Source: Bradyrhizobium nivariense (GTDB lineage: Bacteria; Pseudomonadota; Alphaproteobacteria; Rhizobiales; Xanthobacteraceae). Taken from it: a stretch of DNA of 64,000 nt. A model generated the notes under the pieces. That model was not told the DNA's origin. It saw nothing but the letters and a program-made list of their open reading frames with translations, and ran no database searches. This document shows, piece by piece, positions 33,928 to 40,888 of this stretch; the stretch's first letter is position 1, and every line of letters begins with the position of its first letter. Both the position numbers and the translations under genes were made by a program. The DNA lies in assembly GCF_029846715.1 (NCBI RefSeq), contig NZ_JARVWW010000019.1, forward strand, positions 1 to 64,000. The letters are read 5' to 3'.

Positions 33928-35211
33928 TCAGCCCTTGGCCTTCTCGGCTTCCACCGCCTGCCAGCCGATGTCGCGGCGGCAGAAGCCTTCCGGCCAGTTG
34001 ATGCGGTCGACGGCCTGATAGGCGCGCGCTTGCGCCTCCGTCACGGTCGCACCCAGCGCGCAGACATTGAGCACGCGGCCGCCATTGGCGAGGATGGCGC
34101 CGTCCTTCTCGACCGTGCCGGCATGGAAGATCTCGGCGGTCTCCACCTTCGCGGCGTCATCGAGCCCGTCGATGCGTGTGCCCTTCTGATAGTCGCCGGG
34201 ATAGCCCTTCGCCGCCATCACCACCGTGAGCGCGGAGTCCGGATACCAGCGCAGATCGAAGTTGCTGAGCTGCCCGTCGCAGGAGGCGAGGAACGCCGGC
34301 ACGATGTCCGACATCATGCGCAGCATCAGCACCTGGCACTCGGGATCGCCGAAGCGCACGTTGAACTCGAACAGTTTTGGGCCCTGCGTCGTCAGCATGA
34401 TCCCGGCGTAGAGGATGCCGCGAAACGGCGTGCCGCGCTGCTTCATGCCGGCGACCGTCGGCAGAATGATCTTGGCCATGATCGCGTCATGGATCGCCGG
34501 TGTCACCAGCGGCGTCGGCGAATAGGCGCCCATGCCGCCAGTGTTTGGGCCGACGTCATGGTCGAACACGCGCTTATGGTCCTGGGCGGACGCCAATGGA
34601 ATGGCGGTCTCGCCGTCGCACAGCGCGAAGAAGCTGATCTCGCGGCCCGGCAAAAACTCCTCGATCACGACTTCCGTGCCGGCCTCGCCAAAGGCGCCCT
34701 CGAACATCATGGCGATGGCGTCGTCAGCTTCGCGCACGGTCTTGGCGACGACAACGCCCTTGCCGGCGGCGAGTCCGTCGGCCTTGACCACGATCGGCGC
34801 GCCCTGGCTTTGGACATAGGCGCGCGCATCAGCAGCGTTGGTGAAGCGCTTGTAGGCGCCGGTCGGAATGCCGAATTCGGTACAGAGCGCCTTGGTAAAG
34901 CCCTTGGAGCTTTCGAGCTGAGCGGGGATCTTGCTCGGCCCGAACGCCTTGATGCCGGCGGCGGTGAGGTCATCGACGATGCCGGCCGCCAGCGGCGTCT
35001 CCGGGCCGACCACGACGAGCTCGACCGCATTCGTCTTGCAGAAATCGATCACGGCGGCATGGTCGGCGACGTCGAGCGCCACGCATTCCGCCTCGCGCGC
35101 GATCCCGGCATTGCCCGGCGCGCACCAGAATTTGGTCACCAGGGGAGAGGCTGCGATCTTCCACGCCAGGGCATGTTCGCGGCCGCCGGAACCGAGCAGG
35201 AGAATGTGCAT
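33928..35211 (-). CDS. purD: Phosphoribosylamine-glycine ligase
   Basis: This 427-residue ATP-grasp enzyme makes glycinamide ribonucleotide in purine synthesis. It shows the opening 'MHILLLGSGGREHALAWKIA', 'VVGPETPLAAGIVDDL', 'KADGLAAGKGVVVA', 'GREISFFALCDG' and 'NTGGMGAYSPTPLV', all family landmarks. The start at 35211 was chosen over an upstream ATG that adds 21 residues not found in the family. It borders the accessory island to its right. Confidence 0.95.
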   Translation of the reverse strand: MHILLLGSGGREHALAWKIAASPLVTKFWCAPGNAGIAREAECVALDVADHAAVIDFCKTNAVELVVVGPETPLAAGIVDDLTAAGIKAFGPSKIPAQLESSKGFTKALCTEFGIPTGAYKRFTNAADARAYVQSQGAPIVVKADGLAAGKGVVVAKTVREADDAIAMMFEGAFGEAGTEVVIEEFLPGREISFFALCDGETAIPLASAQDHKRVFDHDVGPNTGGMGAYSPTPLVTPAIHDAIMAKIILPTVAGMKQRGTPFRGILYAGIMLTTQGPKLFEFNVRFGDPECQVLMLRMMSDIVPAFLASCDGQLSNFDLRWYPDSALTVVMAAKGYPGDYQKGTRIDGLDDAAKVETAEIFHAGTVEKDGAILANGGRVLNVCALGATVTEAQARAYQAVDRINWPEGFCRRDIGWQAVEAEKAKG

Positions 35212-35452
35212 CGAAGGCTCGAAATGAGGGGTTTGGCTTGCGGCGGAGGTCGCACGAATCGGGGCGGGGCTCAAGGGGGCTGGACGCCGAACTCACCGCC
35301 ATTCCCGGGGTGCGACAAACCCTTTTTCCTTCTCATCTTGTGGGGAAATCACAGGTGGAATGGCGTAATATCTCCAACGTACCGGCCCCGCGCCAAACCA
35401 TGGCCTTGCAGGGCTTTGCTTCCGAGCGCAGACCTCTTCGTGAGCAAACACT

Positions 35453-36298
35453 ATGAATTTTGGACGTTTAGGCGCTTCAAGTTCTCCGCAAAAGGCGATT
35501 CAGCCCGTGACAAAGTATCTCTTCATTGATGGAGCATGTCTCAGAACGACCATCGAGGAAATCGGAAAGCGATATGCTCCGGGTCAACTTATGCGCGTAG
35601 ATTATGATCGCTTGACCGGCGGTTACGATAAAGTCTTCTACTATGACGCTCTCCCCGCGAAACGCAGCGGCGAAACAGACGAGGATTTCAGCATTAGGCG
35701 GGACGCGGCGATTTCATTTCATGATCAACTCGGATCGCTTGATCGCTTCCACGTCTATGAGGGCGACACTCGAAAGAGCCCGTCTGTTCGTAAACAGGAG
35801 CAGAAGAAAGTCGACGTTATGATAGCAGTCGACATGCTGACACATTCGTTTCGGCGCAACATGCAACACGCGACCCTGCTGACGGGTGATTTGGATTTTA
35901 AGCCACTGCTAGATGCATTGGTACTAGAAGGAATGTCAGTTACTCTATGGTTTCCACCACATAAGACAAACAAGCAACTAATTGCCGCGGCGGATCAGCG
36001 ACGCCAGCTAGACATCCAGTCGATCTATCCCGCCTTGCGACCCGTGAGTAAGGCTTTGTTTTCCATTCCGTCCGGAAGTGGTGAGCCATCGCGCGGCGAC
36101 ATTGGACGAATACTTCATGCATCAAACAGCGACGATGGAGAGTCAAAATTGTTTGAATGTCAGGATCGCACCTATGTTTTAGCAACGCCTAATCCGAACC
36201 CGGGCTACTGCACCTATTGGACGCACACCGATCTCACCATTCTGAAGCATTTTGCTTTCGATGTTTTGGGCTTCGCTGTCCCTGATGCGGTCGCGTAA
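35453..36298 (+). CDS. NYN (PIN-like) domain protein
   Basis: This 281-residue predicted metal-dependent RNase of the NYN/LabA-like group carries the acidic active-site set: Asp26 ('YLFIDGACLR'), Asp121 and Asp127 ('KKVDVMIAVDML'), and Asp146/Asp148 ('LTGDLDFKPLL'). Residues 1-175 form the domain. The last ~100 have no recognised fold but include a Tyr/Trp/His-rich patch ('GYCTYWTHTDLTILKHF'). Base composition is clearly lower in GC than the neighbours, and the gene opens the accessory island. NYN proteins occur both in RNA processing and in defence loci; its target here is unknown. Confidence 0.82.
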   Translation: MNFGRLGASSSPQKAIQPVTKYLFIDGACLRTTIEEIGKRYAPGQLMRVDYDRLTGGYDKVFYYDALPAKRSGETDEDFSIRRDAAISFHDQLGSLDRFHVYEGDTRKSPSVRKQEQKKVDVMIAVDMLTHSFRRNMQHATLLTGDLDFKPLLDALVLEGMSVTLWFPPHKTNKQLIAAADQRRQLDIQSIYPALRPVSKALFSIPSGSGEPSRGDIGRILHASNSDDGESKLFECQDRTYVLATPNPNPGYCTYWTHTDLTILKHFAFDVLGFAVPDAVA

Positions 36299-36382
36299 GC
36301 AAATTCTACCCTCCCTATTAACGCTCGCGCTGTTGAACGACCCAGCGTCAGCTCAACAACGACTCGGCTGGCAAGCTTGGAA

Positions 36383-36454
36383 ATTACGGTGAGATTGCAC
36401 TAACTTCCAAAGCCAAAGCATCAGTTGAATGGTTTAGTGCACTGTCACCGTAAT
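36383..36454. repeat. Palindromic repeat R1 of a four-copy family
   Basis: This 72-bp element has 21-nt inverted arms that start ATTACGGTGA and end TCACCGTAAT, with two mismatches, around a 28-30 nt loop with AAAGCC and CATCAGTTG. It lies 85 nt after the NYN gene. The same element recurs at 37100, 37365 and 37859. Confidence 0.85.
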
Positions 36455-36573
36455 CCGTAATCCCAGCCGACCCGCTCTCCAACGAGAAAGAGCCGGGGAA
36501 ATCGCGAATTATCGCTGGACTCGTACACTCGCTGAGGTCGTAGCTTTGGGCCAACGCAAGTGGAGGCGGGACG

Positions 36574-36990
36574 ATGGTCACGATTGCAGAAGGCTTGGCC
36601 GCCGCAACGGCCGGATTGAACTTTGCGAAAGATCTACTCGCTCTAAAAAAGATCTACGAGGACGCCGATCTAAAACTCAAGATCGCAAGCCTAAACGAAT
36701 CCCTCGCGAAGGCAAAGACCGCGCTGTCCGATGCCGAGGAACAGTTGCGCGCAAAAGACGCGGAGGTCGCTGCACTAAAGAAGAATTTCGAATTCAGGGA
36801 GACGCTAATCGAGGTGCGCGGTTATAAGTACGAAAAGGGCCCAGATGGAAAGCCGACTGGCTTTGCGTTCTGTCAACGGTGTGAGCAAGAAGGAAAACTC
36901 CATCGGCTAACCAAGTCACACCGCCCACAGTACTACACCTGCCCGAATTGCGACCGGGACTTCAAGGGTGGGGTCACGCAATACCGGTGA
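36574..36990 (+). CDS. Coiled-coil/zinc-ribbon hypothetical protein
   Basis: This 138-residue protein has a predicted amphipathic helix (residues 1-25, 'IAEGLAAATAGLNFAKDLLA'), a coiled coil (about 30-72) and a C-terminal zinc ribbon with Cys100, Cys103, Cys123 and Cys126 ('FCQRCEQEG...YTCPNCDRD'). Similar proteins of this layout occur in accessory regions of many proteobacteria as I recall, with no known role. GGAGG at 36562-36566 supports the start. It sits alone between palindromic repeats R1 and R2. Confidence 0.7.
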   Translation: MVTIAEGLAAATAGLNFAKDLLALKKIYEDADLKLKIASLNESLAKAKTALSDAEEQLRAKDAEVAALKKNFEFRETLIEVRGYKYEKGPDGKPTGFAFCQRCEQEGKLHRLTKSHRPQYYTCPNCDRDFKGGVTQYR

Positions 36991-37099
36991 CCTGCGGAAT
37001 CTACATTCGCCCCTATCGAGATCTGATCGATAGTTCTGCAAAATACGACAGATGCAGCTGATGGGACAGACGGGCGGCCGAATGTGAAGTCGTCGTGGA

Positions 37100-37166
37100 A
37101 TTACGCTGACGGTGCACTAGTTTCAAAGGCCAAGCATCAGTTGGTTTAGTGCACTGTCACCGTAAT
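37100..37166. repeat. Palindromic repeat R2
   Basis: This is a 67-bp copy of the R family. The left arm ATTACGCTGACGG has two changes from the consensus, and the right arm (TTTAGTGCACTGTCACCG...) is intact. The loop is shorter (CAAAGGCCAAGCATCAGTTGG). Confidence 0.85.
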
Positions 37167-37288
37167 CCAAGACAATCATTTGGCAGGAAGACCTTGCGCC
37201 CGAGGCGCAGCGTCGAACCAACGTCAACTTTGAGAACGGTCAATGGGTATTCCGCGACGGCTCTGATAAAATATACGACGTGCACTGA
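37166..37288 (+). pseudogene. Possible 3' remnant of an unknown gene
   Basis: A 40-codon frame runs straight out of repeat R2 with no start codon and ends in TGA. The translation (…IWQEDLAPEAQRRTNVNFE…, then 'GQWVFRDGSDKIYDVH') looks like a natural protein C-terminus. I do not recognise the family. Confidence 0.3.
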
Positions 37289-37364
37289 ATACGAGGCCTG
37301 CTACAAAAGCGGGTCGATAGCGAACAATAAGTCTAATCTTTTGCGGGCGCCCTTATATTACGAT

Positions 37365-37434
37365 ATTACGGTGACAGTGCACTAATTTCCAAAGCCAGCG
37401 CAGTTGATACCATTTAGTGCACTGTCACCGTAAT
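37365..37434. repeat. Palindromic repeat R3 (perfect arms)
   Basis: This is a 70-bp copy with perfectly matched 21-nt arms (ATTACGGTGACAGTGCACTA... and its complement) and a 28-nt loop. A coding remnant of a helix-hairpin-helix protein starts exactly inside its right arm. Confidence 0.9.
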
Positions 37435-37777
37435 TCACTTCGGAATTGAGACGGCTTGGGATGTCACCAGAAACTCCGTACTCGCCGTCCCTGGCTTCGG
37501 TCCTGCGTTGACGAAGAAGCTTACCGATTGGAGGAGCTCGGTCGAACGGCGCTTTAGATTCAATTCCAATATGCCCACCGATGCGTCCGAGATCGCTAAG
37601 GTTCAAGCTGAGTTATCCATGCGCAGGAGTAGCTTAGAGACTGAGTTGCTGAGGGCCGCCGCCGAATTGGAAACGATCAAGGCTGAAGCCCTAGCCAAGC
37701 GCCGTAGCGTAACACTCTACGAATCAAAATACCTTGCGCTGCGGCAGGCGGAGGAAGACTGGAAATCGGTTAGTTAA
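37418..37777 (+). pseudogene. C-terminal remnant of a helix-hairpin-helix (TerY/YegI-type kinase) protein
   Basis: An open frame of 119 codons begins inside repeat R3, right after a stop, and has no proper start until a TTG at 37508. Its first part reads 'FGIETAWDV...VLAVPGFGPALTKKLTDWR', a double helix-hairpin-helix, followed by 'VERRFRFN' and a coiled coil ('AKVQAELSMRRSSLETELL'). This is the pattern at the C-terminus of YegI/TerY-associated Ser/Thr kinases with HhH domains. The kinase domain is missing. I read it as the stump of a deleted gene; expression from the TTG of an 89-residue product cannot be excluded. Confidence 0.55.
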
Positions 37778-37858
37778 TTCAGCCAACAGACTCCATCAGG
37801 ACGGATGTGTCGAAGCGGACATAGTGATCCTCCGGCCCGTCCTCAGCGGCGCGACTAT

Positions 37859-37929
37859 ATTACGGTGACAGTGCACTAACTTTTAGAGGCCGCCGTAGAT
37901 ACGATTTAGTGCAGCACTGTCACCGTAAT
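37859..37929. repeat. Palindromic repeat R4
   Basis: This is a 71-bp copy. The left arm is intact (ATTACGGTGACAGTGCACTA). The right arm has a 3-nt insertion (GCA) that makes GTGCAGCACTG. The loop has diverged. It lies 100 nt from the end of the minus-strand DUF262-HNH gene. Confidence 0.8.
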
Positions 37930-38029
37930 TCGTAATTTTTAAGCTGCGGCCGAGTGCTCGCCAAACGGCGGATTACTTCGTCGCGACGCCGAGCGGTTTC
38001 GGTGTCTGAGAAATTATCGATCTCTTTGC

Positions 38030-39592
38030 TCATTTCTTCATTACCAGTCTGTTGCTATTGCAGGCTGGATGAACCCAGCGCGCATTTGCGCTACCGGAAC
38101 TGCCGCCCGCAGACCGCTCCCTTTCATGGTCCACCACCTTGCCGTTCTTATGCAACAATCCGCCGCACAGTTTGCATTTCGGGATGCTTCCAAGATCAGA
38201 TAACGATGCTGCACTTTTTGCGCCGCGGCTAAATCGGCCTCCGGCGCTGCCCTTTTGAGCCTCACTTTTTTGATCTTCCTCATCTGCAACAAGATGAGGA
38301 AATTCTTTGGCGAGTGTTTTCCATGCACGTTCGGGGCTTGGATTGGCGGTCAACAATTTGAACATCCGCTCAAAAAGCGCCAACATTTTGCTTCTAGTGC
38401 GCGCGCCGCTTCCTAATTTATGGGTTGCTGGCTTTATCACGGCTGGATGAGCAATTATGAGAGCTTCGAAGGCTCCGCGGATTTTTAAAAATTCAATAAT
38501 CTTCCCCCGCCTCTCCAAATCTAAAAACCACGCAATTGCGTTGTGCAGCGCCGCTGGCTGAAATGCCCCGCCAGACGTGTAAAAATACAAGGCTGGATGA
38601 AGTCCCAACGAAAGTTTTTCATTGGACAGAATTAGGCGTAACGCGCGTCTTGTTTTTGAAAGATACTCTAAAGTTTCGGTACCGATTTCATCATTTGCCA
38701 ACTTCGATGCATCATCGCCCTTTCCTTTTGTCGAATCCGGAACGGCGAGTTCATTTGCCAACCCAACAAGATCAAATGCCAGCCGCAACACGCTCGATCC
38801 ATACCCAAAACCAGCCAATGGTATGTCATAGGTTTTGATGGGCATCTCTAGCTCGGGCGAAAACGACAGTTTGTAAATTTCCTGTCCTAAGACGGGCACT
38901 CTTTCTTTTGCTTTTGGGTCCGTGAAATGATTCCAATATTCATGGCCCGTACCTCCATGGGAAATGACGCGAGTTGAAATAGAAAGTGCCGATTTCTTGG
39001 AGCGAAGAATCCGAACCTCTAGTGGATCAATTACCGTACCGCCCTGATTGATTCGAATAAATGCATCGGCGGCCTGATCCGCGCTCGGGCTATCAAGCCA
39101 CTGCACTACGATCTCTCTCATTAGAAGCATCGAATGTATCGCACTATGTTCTGACCAGGGTTTTACTTGGTCGTTAACCAGGCGCTGAGTTTCGTCGTGG
39201 ATCAATTTCTGCTGTTCGGGAATTTTTCCTTTGAAAAAGGCCAGAGACTGTTCCCCATTTCCATAGTCGTTGCGCACCCAGGCGGCCAAAGCGCTCAATC
39301 GATGCGCTCCATCAACGATGAAAATCTTGTTTCCGTTCTGCCAAAGAATAACAGCCGGAATAATGTCATCCTTGACGAATGTCTCAATCAATTTCGCGAC
39401 CTGTTTCGGATTCCAGTCGTTTGTTTCGCGCTGAAAGTCTGGCTTTCGAAGCATGTCGTAAACTGCACCCGGCCCAAGATCGGACAGCCGAATGCCACTT
39501 GTCTTCTTAATGACGGGCTGAGCCAGTTCAAAAAGATCGGCGCGTGGGAATAGCGCGTCGAGATTGACCTGATATTTGCTAGCATTCGCCAT
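38030..39592 (-). CDS. DUF262/ParB-like protein fused to an HNH nuclease
   Basis: This is a 520-residue protein. Residues 30-125 form a DUF262-like domain: 'PDFQRETNDWNPKQVAKLIETF' and 'IFIVDGAHRLSALAAW', where DGAHR (94-98) replaces the DGQQR of GmrSD-type enzymes. A helical middle of about 340 residues follows. The C-terminus is an HNH nuclease with zinc-type Cys473/Cys476 ('CKLCGG'), Asp488-His489 ('VVDHERERSAGG'), Asn503 and His508 ('ANARWVHPACN'). The layout suggests nucleotide-driven, DNA-cutting activity as in type IV restriction. Low GC, and a start with GGGGAGG upstream. Confidence 0.75.
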   Translation of the reverse strand: MANASKYQVNLDALFPRADLFELAQPVIKKTSGIRLSDLGPGAVYDMLRKPDFQRETNDWNPKQVAKLIETFVKDDIIPAVILWQNGNKIFIVDGAHRLSALAAWVRNDYGNGEQSLAFFKGKIPEQQKLIHDETQRLVNDQVKPWSEHSAIHSMLLMREIVVQWLDSPSADQAADAFIRINQGGTVIDPLEVRILRSKKSALSISTRVISHGGTGHEYWNHFTDPKAKERVPVLGQEIYKLSFSPELEMPIKTYDIPLAGFGYGSSVLRLAFDLVGLANELAVPDSTKGKGDDASKLANDEIGTETLEYLSKTRRALRLILSNEKLSLGLHPALYFYTSGGAFQPAALHNAIAWFLDLERRGKIIEFLKIRGAFEALIIAHPAVIKPATHKLGSGARTRSKMLALFERMFKLLTANPSPERAWKTLAKEFPHLVADEEDQKSEAQKGSAGGRFSRGAKSAASLSDLGSIPKCKLCGGLLHKNGKVVDHERERSAGGSSGSANARWVHPACNSNRLVMKK

Positions 39593-39704
39593 AGTTGAGG
39601 CCTCCCCGCCCTGCACGCAGTGGAGGGTAAACCCAGAATCACAGTGCAGTCAAAGTGACGACTCCCCTCCGGGGAGGGTGAGAGTTGGCGCCAGCTTCAG
39701 AAGA

Positions 39705-40004
39705 TTAAACCTGCTTCCCCGCAATAATCTCCTGCAAGGTCGCCACATGCCGCGCGAAGGCGCCGCGGCCTGTTGCGGTGGCGGTGACCGTGGTCTGCGG
39801 CTTCTTGCCGACGAAGGCTTTTTCCACCGAAACGTAGCCCGCCTTGGCCAGCGTCTCGATATGCGCACCGAGATTACCGTCGGTCGCGCCGGTCAGCTTT
39901 TTCAGGCGCGAGAATTCGAGTCCCGCCGTCGCAGGTAGCGCGTTCAAGGCCGCCATGATCTTCAGCCGCAACGGCTGATGGATGATATCGTCGAGCTCGG
40001 CCAT
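39705..40004 (-). CDS. Winged-helix transcriptional regulator
   Basis: This is a 99-residue protein. 'DDIIHQPLRLKIMAALNAL' opens a MarR/ArsR-like winged helix, with the recognition helix in 'TDGNLGAHIETLAKAGYVSVEK' and the wing in 'KPQTTVTATATGRGAF'. It corresponds to the short 'transcriptional regulator' family that pairs with a small membrane protein. Its ATG overlaps the stop of that membrane gene (TAATG), so the pair is co-translated; it probably controls its own operon. Confidence 0.82.
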   Translation of the reverse strand: MAELDDIIHQPLRLKIMAALNALPATAGLEFSRLKKLTGATDGNLGAHIETLAKAGYVSVEKAFVGKKPQTTVTATATGRGAFARHVATLQEIIAGKQV

Positions 40005-40558
40005 TAGATCCGCCGCATCCAGAGGCCGCCGAGGATCAGTCCACCGCCGTTCACGAAGGCCATCCAGAGCGGGAACGCCTCGCCGATGGTGAAGAAGCCG
40101 ATCAGCGTCAACGCGGAGATGCCAAGACCGATCGCCACGAAGGCATAGCCGAACCAGAGACCCGCCAGCGTATAGAACAGCATGAAATAAAGCGGCCAGA
40201 ACGTGCCCAGCTGGCGCGGACCGAAATGACCGATGACGCTGGTGCAGAGATAGCCGAAGACGAAGAACAACACGAACACCAGAAGCAGTCTGACGTTGAA
40301 GGCGGCGCCATGGGGGTGATGCGGCGGATTGAAAACGCGCAGCGCAACCAGACCGCCGGCGCCTACAACGTCCACGGCAACCCAGGCGTAGCCTGCGTAG
40401 ATCGGCCAGAGCCAGGTCACGAGATTGCCTGCGAACACCAATATGCCCCACCAGACCGCAGCATAGCTCGCCAGCTCGTAGAGCTGCGATTGCTTCACGC
40501 GCTGGACGATGTCGTCGATATCAGCCAGCGCTGCGGAAGCTTCCTTGCTGTCGATCAT
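40004..40558 (-). CDS. Multi-pass membrane protein coupled to the regulator
   Basis: This 184-residue protein has a polar N-terminus (about 30 residues) and five or six membrane helices (for example 'YAAVWWGILVFAGNLVTWLW', 'LLLVFVLFFVFGYLC', 'LIGFFTIGEAFPLWMAFVNG'). I do not recognise a catalytic motif. It overlaps by one base with the downstream winged-helix gene, which suggests a regulator-membrane pair. The start at 40558 is preferred because the longer frame runs into repeat DNA. Confidence 0.68.
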   Translation of the reverse strand: MIDSKEASAALADIDDIVQRVKQSQLYELASYAAVWWGILVFAGNLVTWLWPIYAGYAWVAVDVVGAGGLVALRVFNPPHHPHGAAFNVRLLLVFVLFFVFGYLCTSVIGHFGPRQLGTFWPLYFMLFYTLAGLWFGYAFVAIGLGISALTLIGFFTIGEAFPLWMAFVNGGGLILGGLWMRRI

Positions 40559-40615
40559 GTCGTCCCTTTCTGTCCCTGGGCTATCTCGTATGACGCTCGG
40601 TGACACCTGAGCGCG

Positions 40616-40838
40616 CGCCTCGTCCTTCGAGACGACCGCTTCCAGCGGTCTCCTCAGGATGAGGCTCAGCTGCACCAGGACCCGTTGAAGCGGCTGCCGC
40701 AAACTCCGTCCTCATCCTGAGGGCCCGCCGCAGGCGGGCGTCTCGAAGGATGGCCACGAGTTCGGTGGCAGCTGAGCAAGCGCCTCGTCCTTCGAGACGA
40801 CCGCTGCGCGGTCTCCTCAGGATGAGGCTCAGCTGCAC
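40616..40838. repeat. Cluster of three palindromic repeats
   Basis: Two direct copies (40616-40676 and 40780-40838) begin GCGCCTCGTCCTTCGAGACG and end CTCAGGATGAGGCTCAGCTG. Between them lies an inverted, shortened copy (40710-40753). Each unit has an inner GC hairpin. They fill the 330-nt spacer 40559-40888, which has no gene. Confidence 0.75.
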
Positions 40839-40888
40839 CGCGGGGAAACCGCTACTATCTGCGATTGCCTTGCCGTCAACGGGGCGCA

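Larger units (their letters stand above)
36991..37417. other. Gene-poor stretch with repeats R2 and R3
   Basis: Beyond the two palindromic repeats this stretch holds only a short coding-like remnant (37166-37288). No full gene is supported. The low GC and broken frames suggest decayed accessory DNA. Confidence 0.5.

Noticed and set aside
32485..35529. A 1014-codon open frame on the plus strand
   Set aside because: It runs antisense to purD and the dehalogenase-like gene, whose protein motifs are intact; the long frame is a by-product of high GC at third codon positions.
36383..37929. CRISPR array
   Set aside because: Only four repeats of about 70 bp at irregular 200-700 bp intervals, each a single hairpin with divergent loops; no cas genes.
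36383..37929. Integron cassette array with attC sites
   Set aside because: Arm ends do not fit the attC core boxes, no integrase is present, and some intervals hold gene stumps instead of complete cassettes. Kept only as an analogy.
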